The translations under genes were made by a program, and so were the position numbers. A stretch of 64,000 nucleotides of DNA. Origin: Antarcticibacterium sp. 1MA-6-2 (GTDB lineage Bacteria > Bacteroidota > Bacteroidia > Flavobacteriales > Flavobacteriaceae). Below the pieces are notes generated by a model that saw only the letters and a program-made list of their open reading frames with translations, was not told where the DNA came from and did not search any database. The DNA lies in the NCBI RefSeq assembly GCF_021535135.1, contig NZ_CP091036.1:868001-932000 (forward strand). The letters are read 5' to 3'. Positions within the stretch are counted from its first letter, which is position 1. Every line of letters starts with the position of its first letter. Below are positions 1 to 9,685 of the stretch, one piece after another.

Positions 1-1076
1 CTACCGAAGCCATTGTGGGCAGCGTAAAAACAACGGTGGGAATTGCGGTGTAATCTGGTTTCTTAGTGTTGCCTTTTAAAATATTGGATGCTACAATATG
101 TGCTTCCATAACGGCAACTAAGTGTAAGGGGAATACCATCTGTATCTGCTGCATCCCCGGCAGCATAGACATTTGGATTGGTGGTGCTTTGCAAATATTC
201 ATTCACTTCAACTCCTTTTTTACCAAAGGCGATATTTGCTTTCTTGAGGTCCAAATCAAAAATGGCAGGAGGCCTTCCGGCAGAATTGATCACCTGCGCA
301 GCCTCCCATATTTTTTCCCCACTTTCACCTTTTCCGGTTACGCGAAAAGCCCCATTCGCCTCTTCAATCGCCGTAACATTGGTGTTCAGAATTAATTGTA
401 TGTCTAACTTTTTGGTAGCTTCAGTTAATTGATCTACTATAAAAGGATCAAAATTCTCCAGTGGCCTTTTCCCCCTGTGAATTATTGTCACTTTACTGCC
501 AAAACGGGCAGCCATATGTGCAAACTCAAAAGCGATGTACCCACCGCCAATAAACAGCAAAGAGGATGGCAGGGTTTTGAAATTAAGAAAATCTGTACTA
601 CTAATAGTATACTCCTCACCCGGGAGATCCAGCTTTCTCGGTTTTGCACCCGTAGCTATTATGATCTTCCCGGCTTCTATAGTTTCTTTTCCTACCTGCA
701 ATTGAGTTTCAGAAATAAATTTTGCTGATTCATGAAAGGTATCAATTTCGTTTTTTTCGTAAGCTTTTTCAATTTTAGACGGCATAGCATCCACAAAATC
801 CTGTTTGAATTTCATTGCTTCCTGCCAGAAAATAGCTGGTACTTCAGAAATTTGCTTCTCGTATAAATTATCAGCCAAGTGTTTTGCTTCAGTAGGGCCG
901 AGTATGATCTTTTTTGGGTCACATCCACGAAGGGCACAGGTACCACCATAGGGTAATTCATCTGTTATTCCTACCCTCAGACCTCTAGAAGCACATTTAT
1001 TGGCAATAGTCATTCCTGCCATTCCGGAACCTATTACAAATACATCATACTTTTTCATGTGTTTATATTTTGGCAC
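1..1076 (-). pseudogene. FAD-dependent pyridine nucleotide-disulfide oxidoreductase, mercuric-reductase/glutathione-reductase-like (frameshifted, runs off window)
   Basis: The N-terminal dinucleotide fold (VIGSGMAGM), the redox-active pair in GGTCALRGCDPKK, a second Rossmann motif (IGGGYIAFEFA) and the late FAD-binding motif (AAGDAAD) identify a class I flavoprotein disulfide reductase. The start used is ATG at 1076 or the internal MKKYDVFVIG, which fits the family better. Near position 120 the frame breaks just after the conserved LT; in the next frame the expected PVAVMEAH-like sequence continues to the window edge, so the gene is really longer. The observed CTTAG stands where CCGG would encode the conserved PV. 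Next to merTP and an ArsR gene it may act as a mercuric reductase, but no N-terminal HMA domain is present, so the substrate is uncertain. Confidence 0.75.
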
Positions 1077-1171
1077 AAACCTAGGGAATTCAGCACAGGT
1101 TTTTAATCATTCCTCTGAATGTTGACTTTTTTGCGCCCAGCATCATGCTGGTTTCATCTCACTTTTTTAGG

Positions 1172-1780
1172 TCACTTATCTACTACCTTATAATAAGTAC
1201 TGCTTATGGCAGTAATAATTGCAGCCCTATTTACTTTTGTTTTGTCATATTCAACTACCGTATTGGCATTTTCATAACTGGCATTGACCGAAATAATGCC
1301 ATTGAGTTTACTTACCTTACCTTCCACAGGTGCTTCACATCCTGCGCAGGTCATTCCTTCTACAACAAATACCTCCTTAACAATATTTGATTGTGAGACA
1401 TAGACTATTTCTTTTTTGGGTTGGCTGTAAAATACCTCGGAGTAATTTGGAAAAGCCAGCATGAGGCCTGCAAATAATGTTACACCTAATAAAAACTTCT
1501 TTGTCTGCAAAAAAGATTGTTTTTCATCTTCTGCACATCCGCAGTCGCTTTCAGCTTCTTTTCGGGACCTCAACTTTCGATACCAGGCCAGGCCCAGGAT
1601 TAAAACCGTGAGAGCAATTAAATAAGGCCGGAAAGGTTCCATCCACGAGAAGGTAGTTGCCATGCCACTTGTACCTGCTACGAGGGCAAGAACTGGTGCA
1701 ATACAGCATAAAGAAGCCGCTATAGCTGCTACTACTCCGCCAAAAGCAGCTTTATTGTATTTATTTTGGGATGTATCCAT
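1172..1780 (-). CDS. merTP: Mercuric transport protein MerTP (MerT-MerP fusion)
   Basis: Residues 1-75 hold two hydrophobic segments with the vicinal cysteine pair of MerT (AASLCCIAPVLALV). A cysteine pair follows in a loop (SDCGCAED), then a third membrane segment near residue 100. Residues 135-202 form a MerP-like HMA domain with the metal site GMTCAGCE. In the family, MerT brings Hg(II) across the inner membrane and the HMA domain passes it between cysteine pairs; the fusion is common in Bacteroidota. The start codon lies 1 nt after the stop of the ArsR-type gene upstream, implying one operon and control by that repressor. The downstream flavoenzyme on the same strand may be the reductase partner. 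Confidence 0.85.
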   Translation of the reverse strand: MDTSQNKYNKAAFGGVVAAIAASLCCIAPVLALVAGTSGMATTFSWMEPFRPYLIALTVLILGLAWYRKLRSRKEAESDCGCAEDEKQSFLQTKKFLLGVTLFAGLMLAFPNYSEVFYSQPKKEIVYVSQSNIVKEVFVVEGMTCAGCEAPVEGKVSKLNGIISVNASYENANTVVEYDKTKVNRAAIITAISSTYYKVVDK

Positions 1781-1781
1781 T

Positions 1782-2153
1782 TTAAGCGGATTTTTTTAAT
1801 GATTTAATTGAAGTGAAGATGTTATTCAAAATCTGAGTTTCAGATTTTACCAGCGAATAATACAAAGTTTGTCCCTCCCTTCTGGAAGCAATAAAGCCCG
1901 CATCCTTCATTTTCCGGATATGTTGTGAAATCGCTAAGCATACTCATTTTCAAAATGTCTGCTATATCACAGGGGCATAATTCATTCTCCATATTTAAAA
2001 GGAAGAGAATCTTCAAACGCACATCATTACCACAATAGACAAGAGTTTAGTCATTTGCCGGAAACCGTTGTCCAAATTTCCAATTGTGGCTTGACAATTT
2101 AAAAGCTGTGCATGGTTAGCTTCAGCACGTGTACAGGTAATTTCAAGTTTCAT
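1782..2153 (-). pseudogene. ArsR/SmtB-family metal-responsive repressor (two frame breaks)
   Basis: Read across two frame breaks (near 2040 and 1935), the protein begins MKLEITCTRAEANHAQ and continues LKILFLLNMENELCPCDIADILKMS, then ISQHIRKMKDAGFI and REGQTLYYSL. This is a winged-helix ArsR repressor with the recognition helix ISQHIRKM and the wing REGQTLYY. Cysteines near the N-terminus and in ELCPCD are likely metal ligands. It directly precedes merTP (1-nt gap), so it probably represses this operon and is released by Hg(II) or a similar ion. At the second break CTTAGC replaces the CCGGC expected for the conserved residues before AIS. About 123 residues, normal family length once repaired. 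Confidence 0.75.
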
Positions 2154-2413
2154 AAGTTGTTTTAAGGCTGTTAATATAAAATTTATTTCTTATTTAAGCA
2201 AATTATTAAATATGGATGAAAAGAATACTTAATACATTTACCTTTGTCCAATAAATTTTTTCCGGGACACTGTTTCGGGAAAACTACTCATAAGTCCTGC
2301 CTATTTAAATTCTTAGAAATTCATCAAAAGAAAACCGCAAAGTCTCTCTCTTTTTTTGAAGTTCATTTTTTGCAATCCAATTGCAAGTTTTTTTTTATTA
2401 CTTTTGTGCCCAT
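2154..2413. promoter_or_regulatory. Divergent promoter region between the mer operon and the RND efflux operon
   Basis: A 7-3-7 palindrome TTGCAAT-CCA-ATTGCAA lies at 2370-2386, and a Bacteroidota -7 box (TActTTTG, 2399-2406) follows 12 bp later. Its -33 region would fall inside the palindrome, so a bound regulator would block RNA polymerase. The predicted start of transcription is within a few bases of the ATG at 2414, giving a very short leader. A second TAccTTTG box is at 2239-2246 without an obvious partner. The near-identical palindrome at 9614-9628 before a P1B ATPase points to one shared regulator, most simply the Fur-family protein at 9198. Confidence 0.6.
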
Positions 2414-2806
2414 ATGAAAATATTAGCAACCACTTTTTTGTCCTTCATTTTCTTGTTCCAATCTTCGGGACCAGTAATGGATTGGTGTTGTGAGTTACTA
2501 AAAATACCAAATCTTGTTGAGCACTATAATGAACAAACAGCAGGTAGCGGTATTGGCTTTATTGAATTTCTAGACTACCACTACGGAGATCAGAAAAATT
2601 TGAATAGACACCAGGACGATGGACATGACGGCGAACTCCCCTTACAGGGCCATCATGTATGTTCTCATGGATTTTCGTTTGTTAACTCAGATACTTTTGA
2701 GCTAGCTGTAATTGAACCTTTAGAGGATCAAAGTATAAGTGTTTTTTACCAGCCCCCGTTTTCTTCTGCCGCCCTAGGCGGAATTTTTCAACCTCCCCAA
2801 GTTTAA
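2414..2806 (+). CDS. Small secreted histidine-rich protein heading the metal RND operon
   Basis: The 130-residue product starts MKILATTFLSFIFLFQSSG, a short hydrophobic segment that fits a signal peptide. The centre carries DYHYGD, HQDDGHDGE and GHHVCSHGF, rich in His, Asp and Cys, so periplasmic metal binding is plausible. An in-frame ATG 33 nt upstream would put the start inside the regulatory palindrome, so the second ATG was chosen. The gene lies 91 bp before the RND pump on the same strand and behind the shared metal operator. I do not recognise a named family. By position it could be a metal-sensing or chaperoning accessory of the pump; that is inference. Confidence 0.6.
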   Translation: MKILATTFLSFIFLFQSSGPVMDWCCELLKIPNLVEHYNEQTAGSGIGFIEFLDYHYGDQKNLNRHQDDGHDGELPLQGHHVCSHGFSFVNSDTFELAVIEPLEDQSISVFYQPPFSSAALGGIFQPPQV

Positions 2807-2897
2807 TTTCCTTTATTTATAGGATACTTATATCCTAATGTCATTGATCACTTCAATGGCTTACCCTCTTTTTTATAACTGAATTAAACTTTTTTAC

Positions 2898-5800
2898 ATG
2901 ATTAATAAGATCATTGGATTTTCTATAAACAACAAGTTTATAGTGGGTCTACTTACATTGGCTCTAATTGGAGCCGGAATCTGGTCTATGATGACCGTGA
3001 ACCTAGGTTCGGTTCCTGATATTACAAATAACCAGGTACAGGTTATTACCCAATCTCCCAGCTTAGGTACTGAAGATATTGAACAATTTGTCACCTATCC
3101 CGTCGAGTTGGCTATGGGAAACCTTCCCGGGGTAATAGAATTAAGGTCCGTTTCCCGCTTCGGACTCTCCGTTGTAACCATTGTTTTTGAAGATGACATG
3201 GGCACCTATTTGCCCCGGCAACTGGTTCAGGAAAAATTGACCGAGCTGCAGGAAACCATTCCGGAAAATTTTGGCAGCCCCACTATGGGACCAATTTCTA
3301 CTAGTTTGGGACAGATATATGAATATACCGTTCAGCCGCTACCAGATTATGAAGAGGAGTATACTCCTACGGAGCTTCGAAGCATTCAGGATTGGATAAT
3401 CAAGAGACAGTTAACCTTGCTGGAAGGTGTCGTGGAAGTGAATTCATTTGGTGGATACATCAAGCAGTACGAAGTAGCTATTAGCCCTGAGAAATTAAAT
3501 GCGCTGGATGTAAGCATCTCCCAGGTATATGAGGCCCTGGCCCGGAATAATGTAAATACTTACGGAGCCTATATAGAAAAAAACAAAATGTCCAACTTCA
3601 TTCGTGGAGAAGGCCTTATCCAGTCTTTAGATGACATCAGGAAAATAGTTGTCACCAATGAAAATGGCACTCCTGTTACCATTGGGGATATAGCCGAAGA
3701 AGTGGGTTTTGGAAGTCAGGTGCGTTATGGTGCTTTTACCCAGGATGGAGAAGAAGCCGTAGGAGGTATTATTATGATGTTGAAAGGTTCCAATCCTAAT
3801 GCAGTGATACAGAGGGTCCAGGAAAGGATGGCGGAGGTAGAAAGCTCCTTGCCGGAAGGTCTTGAAATAAGACCTATCATTGACCAAAGTGCCCTTATTG
3901 GCAGAACTACTGATACTGTAACTAAAAACCTGCTGGAAGGTGCTTTGATCGTAATCTTTGCATTGGTATTCCTGTTGGGGAGTTTGCGTGGAGGTTTAAT
4001 TACTGCAACCACCATTCCTCTTTCTTTACTGTTTGCATTTATCCTAATGAAACAGTTTGGGGTTTGGGCAAACTTAATGAGTTTGGGTGCCATTGACTTC
4101 GGGATAATCATTGACGGTGCGGTTATTATCATAGAAGGTGCCGTTTATGAAATCCATAAAAGGGTTAAAGCCGGAAAAGTTAAATTTAATCAGGCTGTCA
4201 TGGACGAGGTAGCTTACGACTCTGGAAGCACTATGATGGGCTCGGCCTTTTTCGGCCAGGTTATCATTCTTATTGTGTTTGCGCCCATCCTGTTCCTAAC
4301 AGGAGTGGAAGGAAAAATGTTCAAGCCCATGGCCTACACCTTCGGGTTTGCAATGATAGGTGCCATCATCTTGTGCCTCACCTACGTACCTATGATGACT
4401 GCATTGTTTATGAAGCCAATTCAAAACAAGAAAAACTGGTATGGCAAGTTAGAACGCTGGCTGGAAAAAGTTAGTGATAAAATTATTGGTGGTATCCATC
4501 GGGCCTACCTTCCGCTCTTAAAAGCGTCCCTTCGCCTCAAAGCTGCGGTTATCATAGGATCTATCGTTTTATTGGGGGCTGCAGGTTACATTTTTTCCAC
4601 GATGGGGGGAGAATTTATTCCGCAGCTTGATGAAGGGGACATTGCCATGCAAGCTTTAATTCGTCCAGGTAGTTCATTAAATGAATCTATTGAAGTCTCT
4701 AAAAAAATTGAGACCTTACTGTTGGACAACTTCCCGGAAATAGAAACAGCAACAGCCCGAATTGGGGTGGCCGATATTCCTACCGATCCCATGCCGATGG
4801 ATATAGCAGATATGTACATAATTCTCGAAAAAGACAGGGACAAATGGGTATCTGCTGATAGCAAAGAAGAACTTATTGAACAAATCAGGGACCTGCTGGA
4901 CAAGCATCTCACAGGTGTCAATCTGGTTTTTACCCAGCCTATAGAGCTTAGATTTAATGAGCTTTTGGAAGGGGTAAGAGAAGATATTGCGGTAAAACTC
5001 TATGGGGAGGATTTAGAAGTTCTTTCTACTAAAGTCCAGGAAATGGCAGAGATTATTCAAACCGTACCCGGAACAGGAGATGTAAATGCAGAGAGAACTT
5101 CTGGTCTCCCACAAATGACGGTACGCTATAATCGGGACAAGTTAGCACAGTATGGACTGGAAATCGAAAAAATAAATGAATATATAAATACCGCTTTTGC
5201 AGGTGGAGTAGCCGGGGTTGTTTTTGAAGGAGAAAGGCGTTTCGATTTGGTAGTGCGCTTTGATGAAGAGCACCGACAGAGTATTGAAGATATACGGACC
5301 TTATACATTGATCTGCCTAATGGTACCCAGGTTCCAATTAATGAAGTAGCCGATATAAGTTATATACCAGGACCGATGCAAATTTCCAGGGACGACACCT
5401 ATCGAAGAACATACGTTGGGGTAAATGTGAGGGGCCGTGACGTAGAGTCGGTGGTCAATGACATCCAGGCAAAACTGGATGCCGAACTGGATTTACCCCC
5501 GGGATACTACATTGAATACGGGGGGGAATTTGAGAACCTTCAAAGTGCCAAAGACCGCCTGGTTATAGTGGTGCCAATCGCCTTATTCCTGATTTTTGTA
5601 CTACTTTATTTTGCACTTGGATCTTTTTCGCAATCTATCATGATCTATATGGCCATTCCATTAGCGGCCATTGGGGGTATTTTCGCCCTCTGGCTCCGGG
5701 ACATGCCGTTCAGTATTTCGGCAGGTGTAGGCTTTATCGTGCTCTTTGGAGTGGCAGTTCTTAATGGGCTGGTGCTGGTGAACCGTTTCAATTCCTTGAA

Positions 5801-7367
5801 AGAAGAAGGCGTAACCAGTATCAAAGACCGGATTTTTATGGGTACCAAGGAACGAATTAGGCCGATTATGCTTACAGCGGTAACAGATATTTTAGGGTTC
5901 ATGCCTATGGCATTTTCCACATCAGCAGGAGCAGAGGTACAGCAGCCATTAGCTACAGTAGTAATTGGAGGAATGCTTACAGCTACCCTTCTCACCCTTG
6001 TGGTGTTGCCAGTCCTTTATACTTTAATAGAAAATATGAAAAATAAAAGAAATAATGATAATGGGTTTGCTCCGGTTCCAGCTATTTTAGTGGTCTTGCT
6101 TTCCATTGGAGGCTTAATTGGTTTTAGCACCCCTGCACAGGCACAGGAAAACAATTCTTTACAGGAAAATTTTCCGGCTCAGACTGAGACAATTGTCCAA
6201 CAGGATTCTTTGTCAAGCCTCTCGTTAGAAGAGGCCAAAAAACTTGCTATAGAAGCTTTTCCGAGAATAAGAGCCGCTGCCCTGGAGATAGAAAGCCAGC
6301 AGGCTTTAAAGAAAACAGCCTGGGACCTGGGAAATACGCAAATATTTACCGGGGCGGAAGAAATTAACAACGGTTCGGGTAATGCTGACCTTGGGGTTTA
6401 TACACAAATCGGGGTTCAGCAGCAGAATATCGACATCTTCGGGATTGCCCCTCGCCTGAGGTTGCAGAAAGAAAGAGTGGCCCTTGCTAAAGAAGCCCTT
6501 GATCTTTCCATTCTTGAAGTAGAGCTGGAGGTAAGTCAGGCCTGGGCTTCGGTGTATGCTGCTAAAAATGAATATGAAACATTGAGGAGTCTGGATTCAG
6601 CCTTTACCGATATTGAAAGGGCTGCACAGATCAGGCTGGAAACCGAGACTATTTCCAGGCTAGAATACCTGGCTACAGTAAACCAGGGCAATGAGGTTGA
6701 AATACAAAAAGAGCAGGCATATCGGGATTATTTAAGTGCCCTGCAGCGATTCAACCTGTGGTTTGCCAGTGACACACTTTATACGGTACCTAATGTTCCT
6801 GCCGATCAGTTTGATGAGCCCATAAGTGAATTACTGCAACCCCTTGGGAATCATCCCCTGCTCAATGTGTATGAGCAACGGGTAGAGGTGGCTGATGCAA
6901 CTATAAGGGAAAGGCGATCGCAGTTTCTTCCGAAATTTCAGGCGCAGTACGGTAGACAAAAAATCGACGGGCAGACAGGCTTCTACCAGTATCAGGTTGG
7001 CATCAGCATTCCTTTGTTCTTTGGACCCGAGCTGGGGAGGACACAATCTGCCAGGATAGACAGGGAAATAGCTGAGGCAAATTTACAGCAAACGCAGTTT
7101 GAGCTAAAGACAGCTTATGCTGAGGCACGCGAAGAATACCTGAAGTGGCTTAATTCCTGGACATATTATCAGGAAGAAGCGCTCCCATTAGCCATAGAGC
7201 AACGGACAGGAGCCATTATCGCTTATCGGGAGGGAGCTATTGACTATGTGACTTTCCTGCAAAACATCCGGGATGCTGTACGGATAGAAGTAAATGCCTG
7301 GGACGCATTGGGCAATTATCTCGACAGCCGCTCTCAACTCGAATATTATATAAATACTTCGGAATAA
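2898..7367 (+). CDS. czcA: CzcA/CusA-type heavy-metal RND efflux pump fused to a CzcC/TolC-type outer-membrane channel
   Basis: Residues 1-1040 are an RND pump: N-terminal membrane segment, two periplasmic porter repeats, and the heavy-metal signature in TM4 (AIDFGIIIDGAVIIIEG, about residue 400), whose acidic residues relay protons. The second half repeats the layout (SFSQSIMIYMAIPLAAIGG; GVAVLNGLVLVNRF). After about residue 1060 comes a signal-like hydrophobic stretch ending in TPAQAQE, then a coiled-coil domain to residue 1489 with two similar halves typical of TolC/CzcC (LSLEEAKKLAIEAFP). This pump-channel fusion (about 1450 residues) is known in Bacteroidota. The adaptor gene follows 30 bp downstream. 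The pump expels divalent or monovalent metal (Zn, Cd, Co, Cu or Ag); the ion cannot be fixed from sequence alone. Confidence 0.92.
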   Translation: MINKIIGFSINNKFIVGLLTLALIGAGIWSMMTVNLGSVPDITNNQVQVITQSPSLGTEDIEQFVTYPVELAMGNLPGVIELRSVSRFGLSVVTIVFEDDMGTYLPRQLVQEKLTELQETIPENFGSPTMGPISTSLGQIYEYTVQPLPDYEEEYTPTELRSIQDWIIKRQLTLLEGVVEVNSFGGYIKQYEVAISPEKLNALDVSISQVYEALARNNVNTYGAYIEKNKMSNFIRGEGLIQSLDDIRKIVVTNENGTPVTIGDIAEEVGFGSQVRYGAFTQDGEEAVGGIIMMLKGSNPNAVIQRVQERMAEVESSLPEGLEIRPIIDQSALIGRTTDTVTKNLLEGALIVIFALVFLLGSLRGGLITATTIPLSLLFAFILMKQFGVWANLMSLGAIDFGIIIDGAVIIIEGAVYEIHKRVKAGKVKFNQAVMDEVAYDSGSTMMGSAFFGQVIILIVFAPILFLTGVEGKMFKPMAYTFGFAMIGAIILCLTYVPMMTALFMKPIQNKKNWYGKLERWLEKVSDKIIGGIHRAYLPLLKASLRLKAAVIIGSIVLLGAAGYIFSTMGGEFIPQLDEGDIAMQALIRPGSSLNESIEVSKKIETLLLDNFPEIETATARIGVADIPTDPMPMDIADMYIILEKDRDKWVSADSKEELIEQIRDLLDKHLTGVNLVFTQPIELRFNELLEGVREDIAVKLYGEDLEVLSTKVQEMAEIIQTVPGTGDVNAERTSGLPQMTVRYNRDKLAQYGLEIEKINEYINTAFAGGVAGVVFEGERRFDLVVRFDEEHRQSIEDIRTLYIDLPNGTQVPINEVADISYIPGPMQISRDDTYRRTYVGVNVRGRDVESVVNDIQAKLDAELDLPPGYYIEYGGEFENLQSAKDRLVIVVPIALFLIFVLLYFALGSFSQSIMIYMAIPLAAIGGIFALWLRDMPFSISAGVGFIVLFGVAVLNGLVLVNRFNSLKEEGVTSIKDRIFMGTKERIRPIMLTAVTDILGFMPMAFSTSAGAEVQQPLATVVIGGMLTATLLTLVVLPVLYTLIENMKNKRNNDNGFAPVPAILVVLLSIGGLIGFSTPAQAQENNSLQENFPAQTETIVQQDSLSSLSLEEAKKLAIEAFPRIRAAALEIESQQALKKTAWDLGNTQIFTGAEEINNGSGNADLGVYTQIGVQQQNIDIFGIAPRLRLQKERVALAKEALDLSILEVELEVSQAWASVYAAKNEYETLRSLDSAFTDIERAAQIRLETETISRLEYLATVNQGNEVEIQKEQAYRDYLSALQRFNLWFASDTLYTVPNVPADQFDEPISELLQPLGNHPLLNVYEQRVEVADATIRERRSQFLPKFQAQYGRQKIDGQTGFYQYQVGISIPLFFGPELGRTQSARIDREIAEANLQQTQFELKTAYAEAREEYLKWLNSWTYYQEEALPLAIEQRTGAIIAYREGAIDYVTFLQNIRDAVRIEVNAWDALGNYLDSRSQLEYYINTSE

Positions 7368-7397
7368 AACAATTAATTAATAGACAAAGATATAAAA

Positions 7398-8645
7398 ATG
7401 AAAAAGCACATTTTAAAACTGTTCACACTGCTCATTACGGTAACCTTCCTTTCTGCCTGCAACGGCGGAGAAGGCGAAGAAGCTGCCGGATCAGGCGAAG
7501 GTAATACTACCGAAGAAGCCGGTCATATGCCGGAGAAGAAGCGGGGCACGAAGAAGGAGAAGAAGGCGGGATGGGGGAAGTGCATCTCTCCGAGCTCAAG
7601 TTCAACAGCCTGGACATAAAAGTGGACACTTTGCCCACCCGGCCACTTTCCGAGGTAGTGGAAGCTACAGGGCAACTGGAAGTACCGCCACAGTACGAGG
7701 CTACCGTAACCGCTACTTTAGGCGCCAACGTGACTTCTATTGAAGTTATTGAGGGGGATGAAGTTAGAAAAGGCCAAACCCTGGCGTATCTTTCCCACCC
7801 TAACCTCACCAGGTTACAGACTGATTATATGACAGCTTATAGTCGTATGCAGAACCTGGAACAAGAATTTAATCGCCAGCAAAGGCTGTACGAACAGGAA
7901 GTTGGTTCGGGTAAAATGTTTCAACAGGCACAGGCTGATTATCGGGTGGTACAGGCAGAAGTAAAAGGCCTGGAGTCACAGCTAAGACGGTTAAACCTAA
8001 ATGTTGCGTCCATACGAGAAGGAAATATTAATGAGAATATACCTGTGGTAAGTCCAATCCAGGGGAACATTGAAGATGTTAGTGTGCAGATAGGACAATA
8101 TGTTGATCCTCAAACCGAGCTATTCGAAGTGATTAATACCGAACATGTACATGCCGATTTAATGGTATTTGCCAAAGATGTATACAAGATTAAAGAAGGG
8201 CAAAAGGTTTTACTTCAAATGGAATCCATACCAGGAAGATCTTATACTGCTGAGATCTATTCCGTCGGTAAAAAGTTCGAGCAAAATCCCAAAGCTGTTC
8301 ACGTTCATGCAGAGATACAGGAGGAAACAGGAAACCTTGTTCCAGGTATGTATATCAACGGAAGGATTATTACAGGCGCTCAGTACGGAGGTGACGGCTT
8401 TGCCCGAAGGGGCGGTAGTGGAGGAAGAAGGGAAATCCTACATCTTCATTGCTGAAAAGCACGAGGAAGATGGGGAAACCGAGTGGTCGTTTAAGTAGGT
8501 GGAAGTAGTGACAGGAGAAGAAAATGAAGGCTGGGTTGAAATTAAACTCCTGGAGCCACTACCGGAAGGGGCTAAAGTGGCCTGGAACAATGCATATTAC
8601 CTAATAGCAGAGATGAAGAAGAGCCAGACTTCTCATGGGCATTAA
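7398..8645 (+). pseudogene. czcB: RND periplasmic adaptor (CzcB/CusB type), lipoprotein; three lesions
   Basis: The product starts with a lipoprotein signal (LLITVTFLSACNGG, lipobox Cys near residue 21) and an acidic/His linker, then barrel-sandwich and hairpin domains (TGQLEVPPQYEATV; ANVTSIEVIEGDEVRKGQTL; the matching VVSPIQGNIEDVSVQIGQYV) and a beta-barrel domain ending in LVPGMYINGRI. Membrane fusion proteins of this kind bridge the pump and its outer-membrane channel. Lesions: a single-base loss near 7527 (GGAGGAAG to GGAGAAG), a frame change near 8382, and an in-frame TAG at 8496-8498 exactly where FKPVEV would need CCG. The frame then runs open to TAA at 8643-8645. Most likely a normal gene of about 415 residues with consensus errors. 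Confidence 0.82.
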
Positions 8646-8746
8646 AATAAGTTATTTTTTGGAACCTGGCTTGTCCGCAACTGTTTGTCTTAATACAGGG
8701 CAGGCCGGGTTTAAAAAAAGAGTTAAAATAATAAAATTATTACAAA

Positions 8747-9081
8747 ATGAAAGAAATAAAAGCATTTATAAAACCAAAAAGAGTTCAAAAAGTAGTTGAA
8801 GCCCTTAGTGATAATGGATTTAAAAGCATGACCCTTTCACAGGGGGAAGGAACCGTGCATTTAAGACGAAAGGAGCCAGTCCTTCACTGGATTTTCGCAT
8901 TACAGATAGTCCTGTGATAAAATTGGAGCTGGTATGCCAGAATGAAGAAGCTCAGAAAGCTATAGACATCATAGTCGAAAATGGAAAGACAACGGACCCG
9001 GGCGACGGGATCATCTACGTTTCTGATATCGAAGATGCCTTCCAGATAAAAACCGGAAAATCCATAAAGAGATTTGATTGA
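8747..9081 (+). pseudogene. PII-like signalling protein associated with metal efflux (frameshifted)
   Basis: The N-terminal half MKEIKAFIKPKRVQKVVEAL is typical of the PII/GlnB ferredoxin-like fold. After one missing G in a GGG run near 8869, the next frame reads RKGASPSLDF, then VIKLELVCQNEEAQKAIDII and GKTTDPGDGIIYVSDIEDAF, the second PII repeat. The canonical T-loop uridylylation tyrosine is not seen. PII-like proteins next to RND metal pumps are common in Bacteroidota; a role in sensing or binding metals is inferred from context, not shown. It sits between the adaptor and the Fur-family gene and probably shares their transcript. Confidence 0.72.
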
Positions 9082-9144
9082 CGGAGAGCAACAACAATAA
9101 AATAAGTCCTGTAAAGGAAGTTCTAACTGTTTGTCTTACTAATC

Positions 9145-9168
9145 GGATTTCCTTTTCAGGCACAATTT
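9145..9168 (+). repeat. Short repeat shared with 15853-15876 (upstream of Fur-family gene)
   Basis: GGATTTCCTTTTCAGGCACA and the next bases match GGGTTTCCTTTCCAGGCACA at 15853, about 23 positions with two differences. It lies about 30 bp before the Fur-family start codon. Just upstream (9124-9137) AACTGTTTGTCTTA also occurs at 8679-8692. These may be shared regulatory elements or remnants of a duplicated leader; the sequence alone does not decide. Confidence 0.45.
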
Positions 9169-9197
9169 ACGGTATTGATGTGAAATATAAATCCAAA

Positions 9198-9608
9198 ATG
9201 AAGGAGCTTGAAAAATTACTGACTGAAAAAAAAGTAAGGGCAACGGCCATGCGGTTGTTGGTCCTTAAAACACTGCAAAAACAAAAATTCACGGTGAGTT
9301 TACAGGATTTAGAATCGGTTTTTGAAAAGGCCGACAGAATAACCCTGTACCGTACGCTAAAAACTTTTGAGAGAAAAGGTTTGATACACAGTATAGTGGA
9401 CGGGACCGGAACAACCAAATATGCATTATGCGAAGAAGGTTGTGAATGCGCCCCCGAAAATATGCACGTACATTTTTATTGTCAAAACTGCCGGGAAACC
9501 TTTTGCCTGCCCAAATCAAAAGTCCCCGAAGTGCCCTTGCCGGAGCATTTTGTATCAAAGGAGGCAGAGTTGTTGGTAAAAGGGGTTTGCGGCAAATGTT
9601 CAGGCTAA
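9198..9608 (+). CDS. Fur-family transcriptional regulator (Zur/Fur-like)
   Basis: The 136-residue product has the Fur winged helix: RATAMRLLVLKTL, the recognition helix ADRITLYRTLKTFERKGLIH and the wing with GTTKYAL. The C-terminal metal and dimer part reads MHVHFYCQNCRETFCLP and GVCGKC, giving the H-x-H site and two CxxC pairs of the structural zinc site. The start at 9198 was chosen over an ATG-less extension (9078) because it begins the canonical first helix. It lies between the metal pump genes and a P1B ATPase. Two TGCAAT-N3-ATTGCA palindromes before those operons are its likely operators (inference), which would make it the common zinc/cadmium sensor. Confidence 0.85.
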   Translation: MKELEKLLTEKKVRATAMRLLVLKTLQKQKFTVSLQDLESVFEKADRITLYRTLKTFERKGLIHSIVDGTGTTKYALCEEGCECAPENMHVHFYCQNCRETFCLPKSKVPEVPLPEHFVSKEAELLVKGVCGKCSG

Positions 9609-9613
9609 AAAAA

Positions 9614-9648
9614 TGCAATTTCATTGCAGGTTTTTAAATGTACCTTTG
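9614..9648 (+). promoter_or_regulatory. Palindromic operator and -7 box before the P1B ATPase
   Basis: TGCAAT-TTC-ATTGCA (9614-9628) is a perfect 6-3-6 palindrome matching the core of the one at 2370-2386. A consensus Bacteroidota -7 box TAccTTTG follows at 9641-9648, again 12 bp after the palindrome. The same geometry at both sites argues for a common repressor overlapping the -33 region. Confidence 0.65.
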
Positions 9649-9685
9649 GAATAAGCTGTTTTTGAGGATTTAAAAGAAAAATATT

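Noticed and set aside
66..728. Forward-strand frames opposite the flavoenzyme gene
   Set aside because: Shadows of the reverse-strand reductase; no start context or recognisable motif.
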